DNA from: Pseudomonadales bacterium | Lineage (GTDB): Bacteria > Pseudomonadota > Gammaproteobacteria > Pseudomonadales > Pseudohongiellaceae | Reading direction: 5' to 3' | NCBI GenBank assembly: GCA_022819645.1 | Contig: JAJEGU010000069.1 | Span: forward strand, 1-62,240 | Length of the DNA stretch: 62,240 bases | In this document: one piece after another, positions 10,444 to 17,752 of the stretch | Layout of the letters: each line of letters opens with the position of its first letter | Numbering within the stretch: the stretch's first letter is position 1 | The notes under the pieces: generated by a model | The model's database searches: none | Told to the model about the DNA's origin: nothing | What the model saw: only the letters and a program-made list of their open reading frames with translations | Program-made: the position numbers and the translations under genes

Positions 10444-10483
10444 GGCCCGGTCGACGCAGTCGAAAAAGAGCGAAGCTCTTTTA
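10441..10483. repeat. Single double-hairpin repeat unit (same family as the right-end tandem array)
   Basis: Begins TGAGGCCCGGTC and folds into two adjacent hairpins, TCGAC-gca-GTCGA and AAAGAGC-gaa-GCTCTTT. The 47-bp units at 62004-62240 have the same order and spacing but different stem bases (GTCGGC-gca-GCCGAC and AAAAGC-acc-GCTTTT), so pairing is kept while sequence changes. Downstream to about 10560 there are more short dyads (CTCGGC-atggat-GCCGAG). The repeat separates the ATPase relic from the intact gene. Confidence 0.75.
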
Positions 10484-10576
10484 GGGCCGAACGGCTCGGC
10501 ATGGATGCCGAGACTGGGGTGTAGCGAAACCACACAAGTCGCGCCATGGATGGCTTGAATGAAGCTTGACGTGAAA

Positions 10577-11287
10577 ATGAATACTGCTGACGAAAACCTG
10601 ATTCATCTGAATGAAATCAGCAAGCATTACGAAATGGGTTCCACCCTCGTCCGCGCCCTGGACGGCATCAGCGTCAAGATCCAGCGCGGCGACTGGGTCT
10701 CCTTCATTGGCTCTTCGGGCTCCGGCAAATCCACCTTTCTCAATATTCTCGGCTGCCTCGACCGTCCCACCCGCGGCGAGTACTTCCTTAATGGCGTCTA
10801 TGTAGAGGAACTCGGCCCCAACCAGCTCGCCGAAATCCGTAATCGGGAAATCGGCTTCATTTTCCAGAGCTTCAATCTGTTGCCCAGGGCCACCGCGCTC
10901 GGCAATGTCATGCAGCCGCTGGTTTACCGACGTATCGGCCATCGCCGACGCCGGGAAATGGCGCGGGAGGCGCTGGACCGGGTGGGCCTGGGCGACCGGA
11001 TGGATCATCTGCCGAACCAGCTTTCCGGCGGCCAAAGGCAACGAGTCGCCATTGCCCGGGCCCTGGTGACCGAGCCTTCCATCCTGCTCGCCGACGAACC
11101 CACGGGAAATCTCGATTCCCGGACTTCGGCGGACATCATGCAATTGTTCGATCAACTTCACAGCGAAGGCCAGACCCTGATTCTCGTCACCCACGAGGAA
11201 GACGTCGCCGGGCTCGGCGACCGGGTCATCGAACTGCTCGACGGCAAGATCATCCGCGACCGCCGCGCCGGCGAGCCGCTGCATTGA
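10577..11287 (+). CDS. ABC transporter ATPase (MacB/LolD type)
   Basis: 236 residues from the ATG at 10577; an in-frame ATG at 10559 would add six residues (MKLDVK), but the duplicated relic upstream begins at the position equivalent to 10577, which supports that start. Walker A is GSSGSGKST, the signature is [15 protein letters not shown], Walker B is [12 protein letters not shown], and the H-loop is LVTHEED. It powers the permease encoded 19 bases downstream. Typical of MacAB, LolCDE and FtsE-like exporters. Confidence 0.92.
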   Translation: MNTADENLIHLNEISKHYEMGSTLVRALDGISVKIQRGDWVSFIGSSGSGKSTFLNILGCLDRPTRGEYFLNGVYVEELGPNQLAEIRNREIGFIFQSFNLLPRATALGNVMQPLVYRRIGHRRRREMAREALDRVGLGDRMDHLPNQLSGGQRQRVAIARALVTEPSILLADEPTGNLDSRTSADIMQLFDQLHSEGQTLILVTHEEDVAGLGDRVIELLDGKIIRDRRAGEPLH

Positions 11288-11306
11288 CGTCGGAGAGCGT
11301 TCGCCC

Positions 11307-12533
11307 ATGTTCCACGTGATTCTGGAAAGCACCCGTTCCGCGCTGATTTCAATTCTCGCCCACGGACTGCGCAGTTTCCTCACCACACTCGGCATCGTGA
11401 TCGGCGTCGCCAGCGTGGTCGCCGTGATTTCCCTGACCCAGGGCATGAGCGCCTTCATCGGCGAAAGTTTTTCCTCGCTGGGCTCCAACAGCCTGACCAT
11501 TCAGTCCTACACGCCGATTTCCGAAGCCATGCGCGGCGTCCGCGCGAGGCTGACCCCGGAAGATCTCGAACTGATCGAGCGCCGCGCCGAGGGCGTGGCC
11601 TCCATCACGCCGATCCTGTACGCCTCCCGCAGCAGCCAGGTGCGCCATGCGGCCCAGACCACCTTCAGCCAGATCATGGGCACCACCTACGCCTACCGCG
11701 ATGTCGCCCAGGCCTGGGTGCACAGCGGCCGCTTCATCGCCGAAAGCGACAATCTCACCCGGCGGCGGGTGACAGTAATCGGCGAGAAAGTCCGCGACGA
11801 CCTCGGCTTGCCGGAAAATCCGGTGAATGAATACGTCGAACTCGGCGGCGAATGGTTCAAGATCATCGGCCTGCTCGAAGCCAAGGGCGACGTCATGGGA
11901 TTTGACCAGGACGATATCGTCCTCGTGCCCTATTCCACCATGCGCAGTCTTGTCGGCAATCAGTCTCAAATCGACATCCAGATTCAGTTAAGCCTCAGCG
12001 AACAGGCGGCAGTGGACGACGTCACCCGCCAGTTGACCGCACTGCTGCGCAATGCCCACAACCTCGAACCCGACGAGGACGATGATTTCCGGATCAACAC
12101 CGCCGAACAGTTGATGGAAACCTTCGACACCATCATCAACATGGTGACCCTGGTGATCGGCGGCATCGTCTCGATCTCCCTGCTTGTGGGCGGCATCGGC
12201 ATCATGAACATCATGCTCGTGTCGGTGACCGAGCGCACCCGGGAAATCGGCATCTGCAAGGCCATCGGCGCCAAGCGCCACCACATCCTCGCCCAGTTCC
12301 TGATCGAAGCCATGCTGCTGTCCCTGCTCGGCGGCCTCATCGGCCTCGCCCTCGGCTATGGCCTCGGCACCGCCATCTCGAGCAGCATCGACTCCTTTCC
12401 TCCCGCCAGCATCCCCCTGTGGGCCATCGCCCTGGCTCTGGGATTCTCCGGCTTCGTCGGCGTGCTGTTCGGCATCCTGCCCGCGGCCAAGGCGGCGAAC
12501 CTCGATCCGATCGACGCTTTGCGGTACGAATAG
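11307..12533 (+). CDS. MacB/FtsX-like ABC permease
   Basis: 408 residues with the MacB layout: one N-terminal membrane helix (LTTLGIVIGVASVVAVISL), a periplasmic MacB core domain of about 230 residues, then three C-terminal helices including SLLVGGIGIMNIMLVSVTER and the coupling-helix motif TREIGICKAIGAKR. The ATPase is a separate protein encoded just upstream. With the HlyD-like adaptor it forms a mechanotransmission-type exporter. The substrate (peptide, lipoprotein, macrolide or siderophore) cannot be told from sequence. Confidence 0.92.
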   Translation: MFHVILESTRSALISILAHGLRSFLTTLGIVIGVASVVAVISLTQGMSAFIGESFSSLGSNSLTIQSYTPISEAMRGVRARLTPEDLELIERRAEGVASITPILYASRSSQVRHAAQTTFSQIMGTTYAYRDVAQAWVHSGRFIAESDNLTRRRVTVIGEKVRDDLGLPENPVNEYVELGGEWFKIIGLLEAKGDVMGFDQDDIVLVPYSTMRSLVGNQSQIDIQIQLSLSEQAAVDDVTRQLTALLRNAHNLEPDEDDDFRINTAEQLMETFDTIINMVTLVIGGIVSISLLVGGIGIMNIMLVSVTERTREIGICKAIGAKRHHILAQFLIEAMLLSLLGGLIGLALGYGLGTAISSSIDSFPPASIPLWAIALALGFSGFVGVLFGILPAAKAANLDPIDALRYE

Positions 12534-12705
12534 AACTGTATGGGGTATGGCGACCCCGGCAATGGCACAGCGATTGCGCGCAAGGACCAGTCTTTCACAG
12601 AAGTTTCACGAAATCGCCAAGGTACTGCAACAAAGGTTTGGCACACTCCCGTCTGCGCCACAAGCGCACCCGCGAAATGGATTATCAAAGACCCGGGAGT
12701 CAACC

Positions 12706-15700
12706 ATGCTTTCTTTACCCAGTACGAAACGCTCTGCCCTGTTCACCGCTTTTTTCGCCATGGGCCTTTCTGCCCAGGCTTTGGCCCAGGACACCACCTC
12801 CGCTATCCGCGGCACTGTGTCGGATACGAACGGCATCCCCCTGGTCAATGCCTCGGTGGTGGTAGAGGACTTGCGCACCGGCGTCAGCCGCCTGCTCGAA
12901 TCCAACGCCGCCGGCGCCTTTTACGCCGCCAACCTGCCGGTGGGCGGACCCTACCGGGTAAGCTTCAACGACAGTCGTAGCGTGATGATCGAATCGATCG
13001 CTCTCGGCGAGGCATACAACCTTTCCATCGAACTCGGCGCCGACCGTCCGGTGGAGGAAATCCTCATCATCGGCCAAAGCAATGCGATTGTGGACGTGGC
13101 TCCTGGGCCTTCGGCCACTTTCGGCGGTTTTGAACTCGAAACCTCGGTGGCCTACGACCGCGACATCAAGGATGTCTACACCATCGACCCCCGCATGAAT
13201 CTTGACGGCGGCTCCGCAGTGAACTGCATCGGCAAGCACCCGCGTTACAATAGCATCAGCCTCGATGGAGTCGCCCAGAATGATCGCTTCGGGCTCAATT
13301 CGAACGGCTACGCCACTGCCACCGGAATGCCCTTTCCTTATGAATCCATCGCCCAGGTGGCAGCGGAACTCGCGCCCTTTGACGTCAATTACGGTGGCTT
13401 CACCGCCTGCAATATCAATGCCGTCACCAAATCGGGAACCAACGAGTGGACCGGAACCGGGTTCTATGAACTGACCGGAGATCAATGGCGCGGAGACTCT
13501 CTCACTGAAGACGGCAGAACCAGCGAGTTCTCCACCGTGGATTACGAAGAAGTAAAGTACGGATTCAGCCTTGGCGGGGCCATCGTCGAAGACCAGTTGT
13601 TCTTCTTCGCCGCATTTGAGGAAACCGAAGAGCCGCGTTTTCTCTCCATGGGGTATGCCGGTTCGGGCAATGGCGTGGAGCGGCCCTGGTTGAGCGAAGC
13701 CGACTACAACCACATCCGTCAGACCGCCATCGATCTCTATGGCTACGATCCGGGTGGCCAGCCCGTCGACGGCGCCCAGACAGAGCAGAAATACATGATC
13801 CGGCTCGACTGGCAAATCAATGACAACCACAGCCTCGCCAGCATCTACAATTTCTACGATGGCGTCCAGGACCGGGCTTCGGACAGCGACAACAACGAAT
13901 TTGAATTCTCCAACCACTTCTATCAGAAGGGCGCTGAACTCGAAACTGTCATAGTCAAGCTGTTTTCCCAATGGTCCGACGCTTTCTCCACCGAAATCTT
14001 CGTCAACACCAACACCATGGTGGACAGCCAGGTCACCGCCGGCCCTGCCGATTTCGCCGATTTCCAGATCAGCCTCGGGCGCAATACCGTCTATCTCGGC
14101 GCCGACGATTCGCGCCAGGCCAACCGGCTCAACTGGGAATCCGCCTTCTGGAAGTTCAGCGGCGAATATCTGGCCGGCGATCACTTGCTGACTTTCGGTT
14201 ATGAGCGCGACGATCTTGAGGTCTACAATCTCTTTGTCCAGCATTCCCGTGGCGGCGAATACGACTTTTTCGATGATTCCGCCGACAACCCCGCCCGTTG
14301 CGGGGCGCTATCCGCCCAGGGCCGATTCACCGACCCCGCCTGTTCCCTGTCGGGTATTGACCGATTCGAACTCGGCCGGCCAAGCCGCGTCTACTACGGC
14401 AGCGGCGGCGCCAGCAACAACGCCGCCGATGCCGCGGCCAACTTTGGCAACGTGCTCAACACCCTGTATTTCCAGGACGAGTGGTATCTGCCGGACCAGG
14501 CCCTGACCCTGACCGCGGGTCTGCGCTACGAGTGGTTCACCAGCGCTGACCGACCACGCTTCAACCAGGCTTTCGCCAGCGCCAACAGCGGCTTGCGCAA
14601 TGACGCCAATATCGATGGCCTGAGCCTGCTCATGCCCCGGCTGGGCTTTACCTGGGAAGCCCTGGACGATCTCACCCTGCGCGGCGGCTTCGGCCTGTAT
14701 TCAGGAGGCAATCCCAATGTCTGGCTGTCCAACGCCTGGAGCAACGACGGCATCACCAATGTGCAATTGCAATGGCGCAACTTCAACGATGACAGCTCGA
14801 TATTCGGCGACACGCCTCTGGCTGGCGGCGGTCGCCCCGGCTATGACGTCCCCACGGCCCTGATCGATAAGGTGGCCGCCACCACCGAAGCCAGCGCCAG
14901 TGACAGCCGCCTGGTGTTGATCGACCCGGACTATGAACAGCCGGCGGAATGGAAACTCGCGCTGGGCGGAACCTATCATTTCGAGAGCGGGATCAGCATC
15001 GACGCCGACTACATCCACTCGCGGCAGCACAATCCCGCCTATTATCTGGATGTGTCACAGCAGCGGGTGGGAGCTACCGCCGCGGGCCAGCCAATCTACG
15101 ATTTCGTCAACGGCGCCGAGAACTACATGCTGACCAATTCCAGCCAAAACCCCGCGGCGCACAGCCTTTCACTGGTGGCGCGGAACCGCTACGACTGGGG
15201 TCTGGACTGGACGGTCGGCTATGCCTGGACCCAAGCCGAGGACATCAGTCCCATGACCTCATCGGTAGCGGCTTCCAACTTCGACAATCTCGCCCTGACG
15301 GATCTGGTGGAGCCCATGCCGGGGACATCCAATTACGTGTCGCCGCATCGCTTCACCGCGAGGCTCAGCTATGGCCGTGATTTCATTCCCGGCCATGAGA
15401 CCCGGATTTCGGCGCTGCTCTACAGCAAGGAAGGACATCCCCAAAGCCACGTCATGAGTTCGGCGGACCTGGAAGGCGACGGCTACTATGGCCGCCACCT
15501 GCTCTATGTGCCTGCAGCCAATGATCCCAACGTGGTGGCGGGCCCGGATTTCGATGTGGCGGCCTTTTCGGCTTTCATCGAAAGGGAAGGCTACGGCGCC
15601 GGGTTCGTCGACCGCAATGCCAATCACGCCGACTGGTCCTCGCGCCTGGATCTGAGGATCGACCAGCAACTGCCCCTGATCCTTGGCTCCCGCGCCCGGG

Positions 15701-15912
15701 GCTGGATCAAGATCTACAACCTGCTGAACCTGATCGACGACGATCTCGGTCTGCAGTACGATGGACAGTTCTTCTCCCAGCAGGTGGTCACTTCCTCGCT
15801 CAACGACCGCGGCCAGTACGTCTTCGAACGCTTCCGGGACCGTAACATCACCGACCTGCTCGAGCAGCGCAGCCTGTGGGAGATCCGGCTCGGTCTCCAG
15901 TTCGAGTTTTAG
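12706..15912 (+). CDS. TonB-dependent receptor, Oar-like, with N-terminal carboxypeptidase-regulatory-like domain
   Basis: 1068 residues from the ATG at 12706, which gives a clean signal peptide (RSALFTAFFAMGLSAQALAQ); the frame is open upstream but that part overlaps the permease gene. Residues about 25-110 form a CarboxypepD_reg-like beta domain. The plug follows, with SISLDGVAQNDRFGL and NINAVTKSGTNEWTG, then a long barrel ending in the aromatic signature LGLQFEF. It should import a large substrate across the outer membrane with TonB energy. Two Cys residues flank the plug (NCIGKHPRYN and FTACNIN), where Oar-like plugs usually have small residues. About 170 bases of leader precede it. Confidence 0.88.
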   Translation: MLSLPSTKRSALFTAFFAMGLSAQALAQDTTSAIRGTVSDTNGIPLVNASVVVEDLRTGVSRLLESNAAGAFYAANLPVGGPYRVSFNDSRSVMIESIALGEAYNLSIELGADRPVEEILIIGQSNAIVDVAPGPSATFGGFELETSVAYDRDIKDVYTIDPRMNLDGGSAVNCIGKHPRYNSISLDGVAQNDRFGLNSNGYATATGMPFPYESIAQVAAELAPFDVNYGGFTACNINAVTKSGTNEWTGTGFYELTGDQWRGDSLTEDGRTSEFSTVDYEEVKYGFSLGGAIVEDQLFFFAAFEETEEPRFLSMGYAGSGNGVERPWLSEADYNHIRQTAIDLYGYDPGGQPVDGAQTEQKYMIRLDWQINDNHSLASIYNFYDGVQDRASDSDNNEFEFSNHFYQKGAELETVIVKLFSQWSDAFSTEIFVNTNTMVDSQVTAGPADFADFQISLGRNTVYLGADDSRQANRLNWESAFWKFSGEYLAGDHLLTFGYERDDLEVYNLFVQHSRGGEYDFFDDSADNPARCGALSAQGRFTDPACSLSGIDRFELGRPSRVYYGSGGASNNAADAAANFGNVLNTLYFQDEWYLPDQALTLTAGLRYEWFTSADRPRFNQAFASANSGLRNDANIDGLSLLMPRLGFTWEALDDLTLRGGFGLYSGGNPNVWLSNAWSNDGITNVQLQWRNFNDDSSIFGDTPLAGGGRPGYDVPTALIDKVAATTEASASDSRLVLIDPDYEQPAEWKLALGGTYHFESGISIDADYIHSRQHNPAYYLDVSQQRVGATAAGQPIYDFVNGAENYMLTNSSQNPAAHSLSLVARNRYDWGLDWTVGYAWTQAEDISPMTSSVAASNFDNLALTDLVEPMPGTSNYVSPHRFTARLSYGRDFIPGHETRISALLYSKEGHPQSHVMSSADLEGDGYYGRHLLYVPAANDPNVVAGPDFDVAAFSAFIEREGYGAGFVDRNANHADWSSRLDLRIDQQLPLILGSRARGWIKIYNLLNLIDDDLGLQYDGQFFSQQVVTSSLNDRGQYVFERFRDRNITDLLEQRSLWEIRLGLQFEF

Positions 15913-15917
15913 CGCCT

Positions 15918-16085
15918 AGGAGCCTGCGCCGTAGGAATTCGCGAAAGCTAAAATTCGCTATCGCCGCGCCCCTGGCCGGTCGATTGAGGCGAATATTGGT
16001 GGATATGCAACGAAATCGAGCGGCCAGGGGCGTGGATGAGAGCGGATTTGCAGCCGTGAATTCCTACGGCGCAGGTTCTTGGGCC
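15918..16085. repeat. ~160-bp dispersed element with two nested stems (copy 1)
   Basis: The outer arms are CCTGCGCCGTAGGAATTC (15923-15940) and its exact inverse complement (16058-16075). The inner arms CGCCCCTGGCCG (15967-15978) and CGGCCAGGGGCG (16021-16032) are also exact. Copy 2 at 57951-58113 differs in the arms, but the differences are compensated on the other side. It lies 5 bases after the TonB receptor gene and could act as its terminator. The minus-strand frame that runs through both copies looks spurious. Confidence 0.85.
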
Positions 16086-16230
16086 ATAATCTCCTGTTTT
16101 GTTATACGTTCTTGTGGCACAGGCAATTCGATTCTGGTAGGTTAGCCTGCTTTTCTGGACCGGGCGCCCACGGAGTTCGACAAGACCGTTGCCCGGTCGG
16201 AGCAGGACAGGCAAGAGCGAGGCTTAGATC

Positions 16231-16674
16231 ATGCCAGACAGCGCAGGCTTTCAATCCCAACCCGTGCTGAAGAATTTTACGCCGTATCAGCCGGAACCAG
16301 ACGAGACGTACATGAACGAGAAGCAGCGTGCGCATTTCCGCGGCATTCTGCTCAACTGGCGCGACCAATTGATGCAGGAAGTGGATCGCACCGTGCATCA
16401 CATGCAGGACGAGGCGGCCAATTATCCCGATCCGGTGGACCGGGCGACACAGGAAGAGGAGTTCAGTCTCGAACTGCGCACCAGGGACCGGGAGCGCAAG
16501 CTGATCAAGAAAATCGACAATACCATCGAGGCCATCGCCCAGGACGATTACGGCTATTGTGAATCCTGCGGCATCGAGATCGGCATCCGCCGCCTCGAAG
16601 CCAGGCCCACGGCCGACAAATGCATCGACTGCAAGACTCTCGACGAAATCCGGGAAAAGCAATTCGGCGCCTGA
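16231..16674 (+). CDS. dksA: RNA polymerase-binding transcription factor DksA
   Basis: 147 residues, normal for DksA. The coiled-coil region carries the conserved tip [15 protein letters not shown] (DxxDxA motif, which reaches the polymerase secondary channel). The C-terminal zinc finger has CESCG and CIDC pairs. It works with ppGpp to adjust transcription of rRNA and amino-acid promoters. The gene heads the block dksA-gluQ-cbrA-cbrB-pcnB-panBC; dksA-gluQ linkage is widely conserved in Gammaproteobacteria. Confidence 0.96.
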   Translation: MPDSAGFQSQPVLKNFTPYQPEPDETYMNEKQRAHFRGILLNWRDQLMQEVDRTVHHMQDEAANYPDPVDRATQEEEFSLELRTRDRERKLIKKIDNTIEAIAQDDYGYCESCGIEIGIRRLEARPTADKCIDCKTLDEIREKQFGA

Positions 16675-17570
16675 ACGCACAATCCCGCTCGCCGGGCCGG
16701 TACATCGGGCGATTCGCCCCCTCCCCCACCGGCCCGCTGCATCTTGGCTCGCTGGTGGCCGCCCTGGCCAGCTATCTCGACGCCCGCGCCGCCGGCGGCT
16801 GCTGGCTGTTGCGCATGGAAGACCTGGACCCGCCCAGGGAACCCGCCGGCGCCGCCGACACGATCCTGGGGCAACTGGACGAGCTGGGCCTGCACTGGGA
16901 CGGCCCGGTGCTGTACCAGAGCACCCGGCTGGAGGCCTATGCCGCCATCCTGGAACAACTGTGGCATGCGGGGTTCTGCTTCGCCTGCGATTGCAGCCGG
17001 ACCCACGTGCGGACCATGGGCTCGGTGTACGATGGCCATTGCCGCGAGCGCAAGTTGCCGGCCGGCGGCGACAGCGCCATTCGGCTGCGCACCCGGCCCG
17101 GCGTATTCGGCATCGACGACCGCATCCAGGGCCGATTCGAGCAGGAGCTGGAAAGCGCCGTGGGCGATTTCGTGGTGCGCCGCCGGGACGGACTGTTCGC
17201 CTACCAGCTCGCGGTGGTGGCGGACGACGCCATGCAGCACGTCAACCAGGTGGTGCGCGGCGCCGACCTGCTCGATTCCACGCCGCGCCAGCTTTATCTG
17301 CAAGCGCTGCTCGGCTATCCCGAGCCGCGATACGCCCATTTCCCGGTGCTGCTCAATGCCCGGGACCAGAAGCTGAGCAAGCAGCATTTCGCCGCGCCGG
17401 TGGACAGCAGCGCGCCGGAACCCCTGTTGCGTCTGGCCCTGGAATACTTGCAACTCAGCCCGCCGGCGGAGCTTGCCGGCCCTTGGGAAGTGCTCGATTG
17501 GGCTGTGAACAATTGGGATATACTGCGGATTCCGGCCCGACATGGAATTTCCGCCAGACGCCACAGCTAA
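16620..17570 (+). CDS. gluQ: Glutamyl-Q tRNA(Asp) synthetase
   Basis: 316 codons from the only ATG, which lies inside dksA and overlaps it by 55 bases. The conserved protein starts at about [17 protein letters not shown], so a non-ATG start close to 16671 is possible. The catalytic HIGH-type motif is PLHLGS and the KMSKS-like motif is QKLSKQ. A zinc site is suggested by [15 protein letters not shown] with a later YDGHC. The enzyme charges glutamate onto queuosine-34 of tRNA-Asp and is a truncated GluRS lacking the anticodon domain, which matches the length. Confidence 0.93.
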   Translation: MHRLQDSRRNPGKAIRRLNAQSRSPGRYIGRFAPSPTGPLHLGSLVAALASYLDARAAGGCWLLRMEDLDPPREPAGAADTILGQLDELGLHWDGPVLYQSTRLEAYAAILEQLWHAGFCFACDCSRTHVRTMGSVYDGHCRERKLPAGGDSAIRLRTRPGVFGIDDRIQGRFEQELESAVGDFVVRRRDGLFAYQLAVVADDAMQHVNQVVRGADLLDSTPRQLYLQALLGYPEPRYAHFPVLLNARDQKLSKQHFAAPVDSSAPEPLLRLALEYLQLSPPAELAGPWEVLDWAVNNWDILRIPARHGISARRHS

Positions 17571-17575
17571 TCCGT

Positions 17576-17752
17576 ATGTATCTTTCCCGTTCCATGCTGA
17601 TCCTGATGGCGGTGCTGTACCTGCTGTTTCTGCTCAGCGTTGACTGGATCGCCCAGGCCGGGGCGGCCTGGTACCGGCCCCATCTGGTGGCGCTTGTCGC
17701 CATCGCGGCGGGCGCCCTGACCAGCCGCGAACGCGAAAGCGATGAATTTTGA
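17576..17752 (+). CDS. Small membrane protein overlapping cbrA (CbrX-like position)
   Basis: 58 codons. Two hydrophobic segments (about 5-24 and 32-48) end in a charged tail (SRERESDEF). It starts 5 bases after gluQ and overlaps the cbrA start by 11 bases, which suggests translational coupling. In Pseudomonas a small ORF called cbrX occupies the same place and has been reported, as I recall it, to affect cbrA translation. The identity here rests on position and size, not on recognised sequence. Confidence 0.7.
   Translation: MYLSRSMLILMAVLYLLFLLSVDWIAQAGAAWYRPHLVALVAIAAGALTSRERESDEF

Noticed and set aside
12715..14244. 509-codon minus-strand frame inside the TonB receptor gene
   Set aside because: Antisense shadow caused by GC-rich codon bias; the plus-strand receptor is unambiguous.
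15948..16214. Minus-strand ORF through the ~160-bp element
   Set aside because: The same peptide-like string appears in both copies only because the DNA element is repeated; the conserved feature is stem pairing, not codons.
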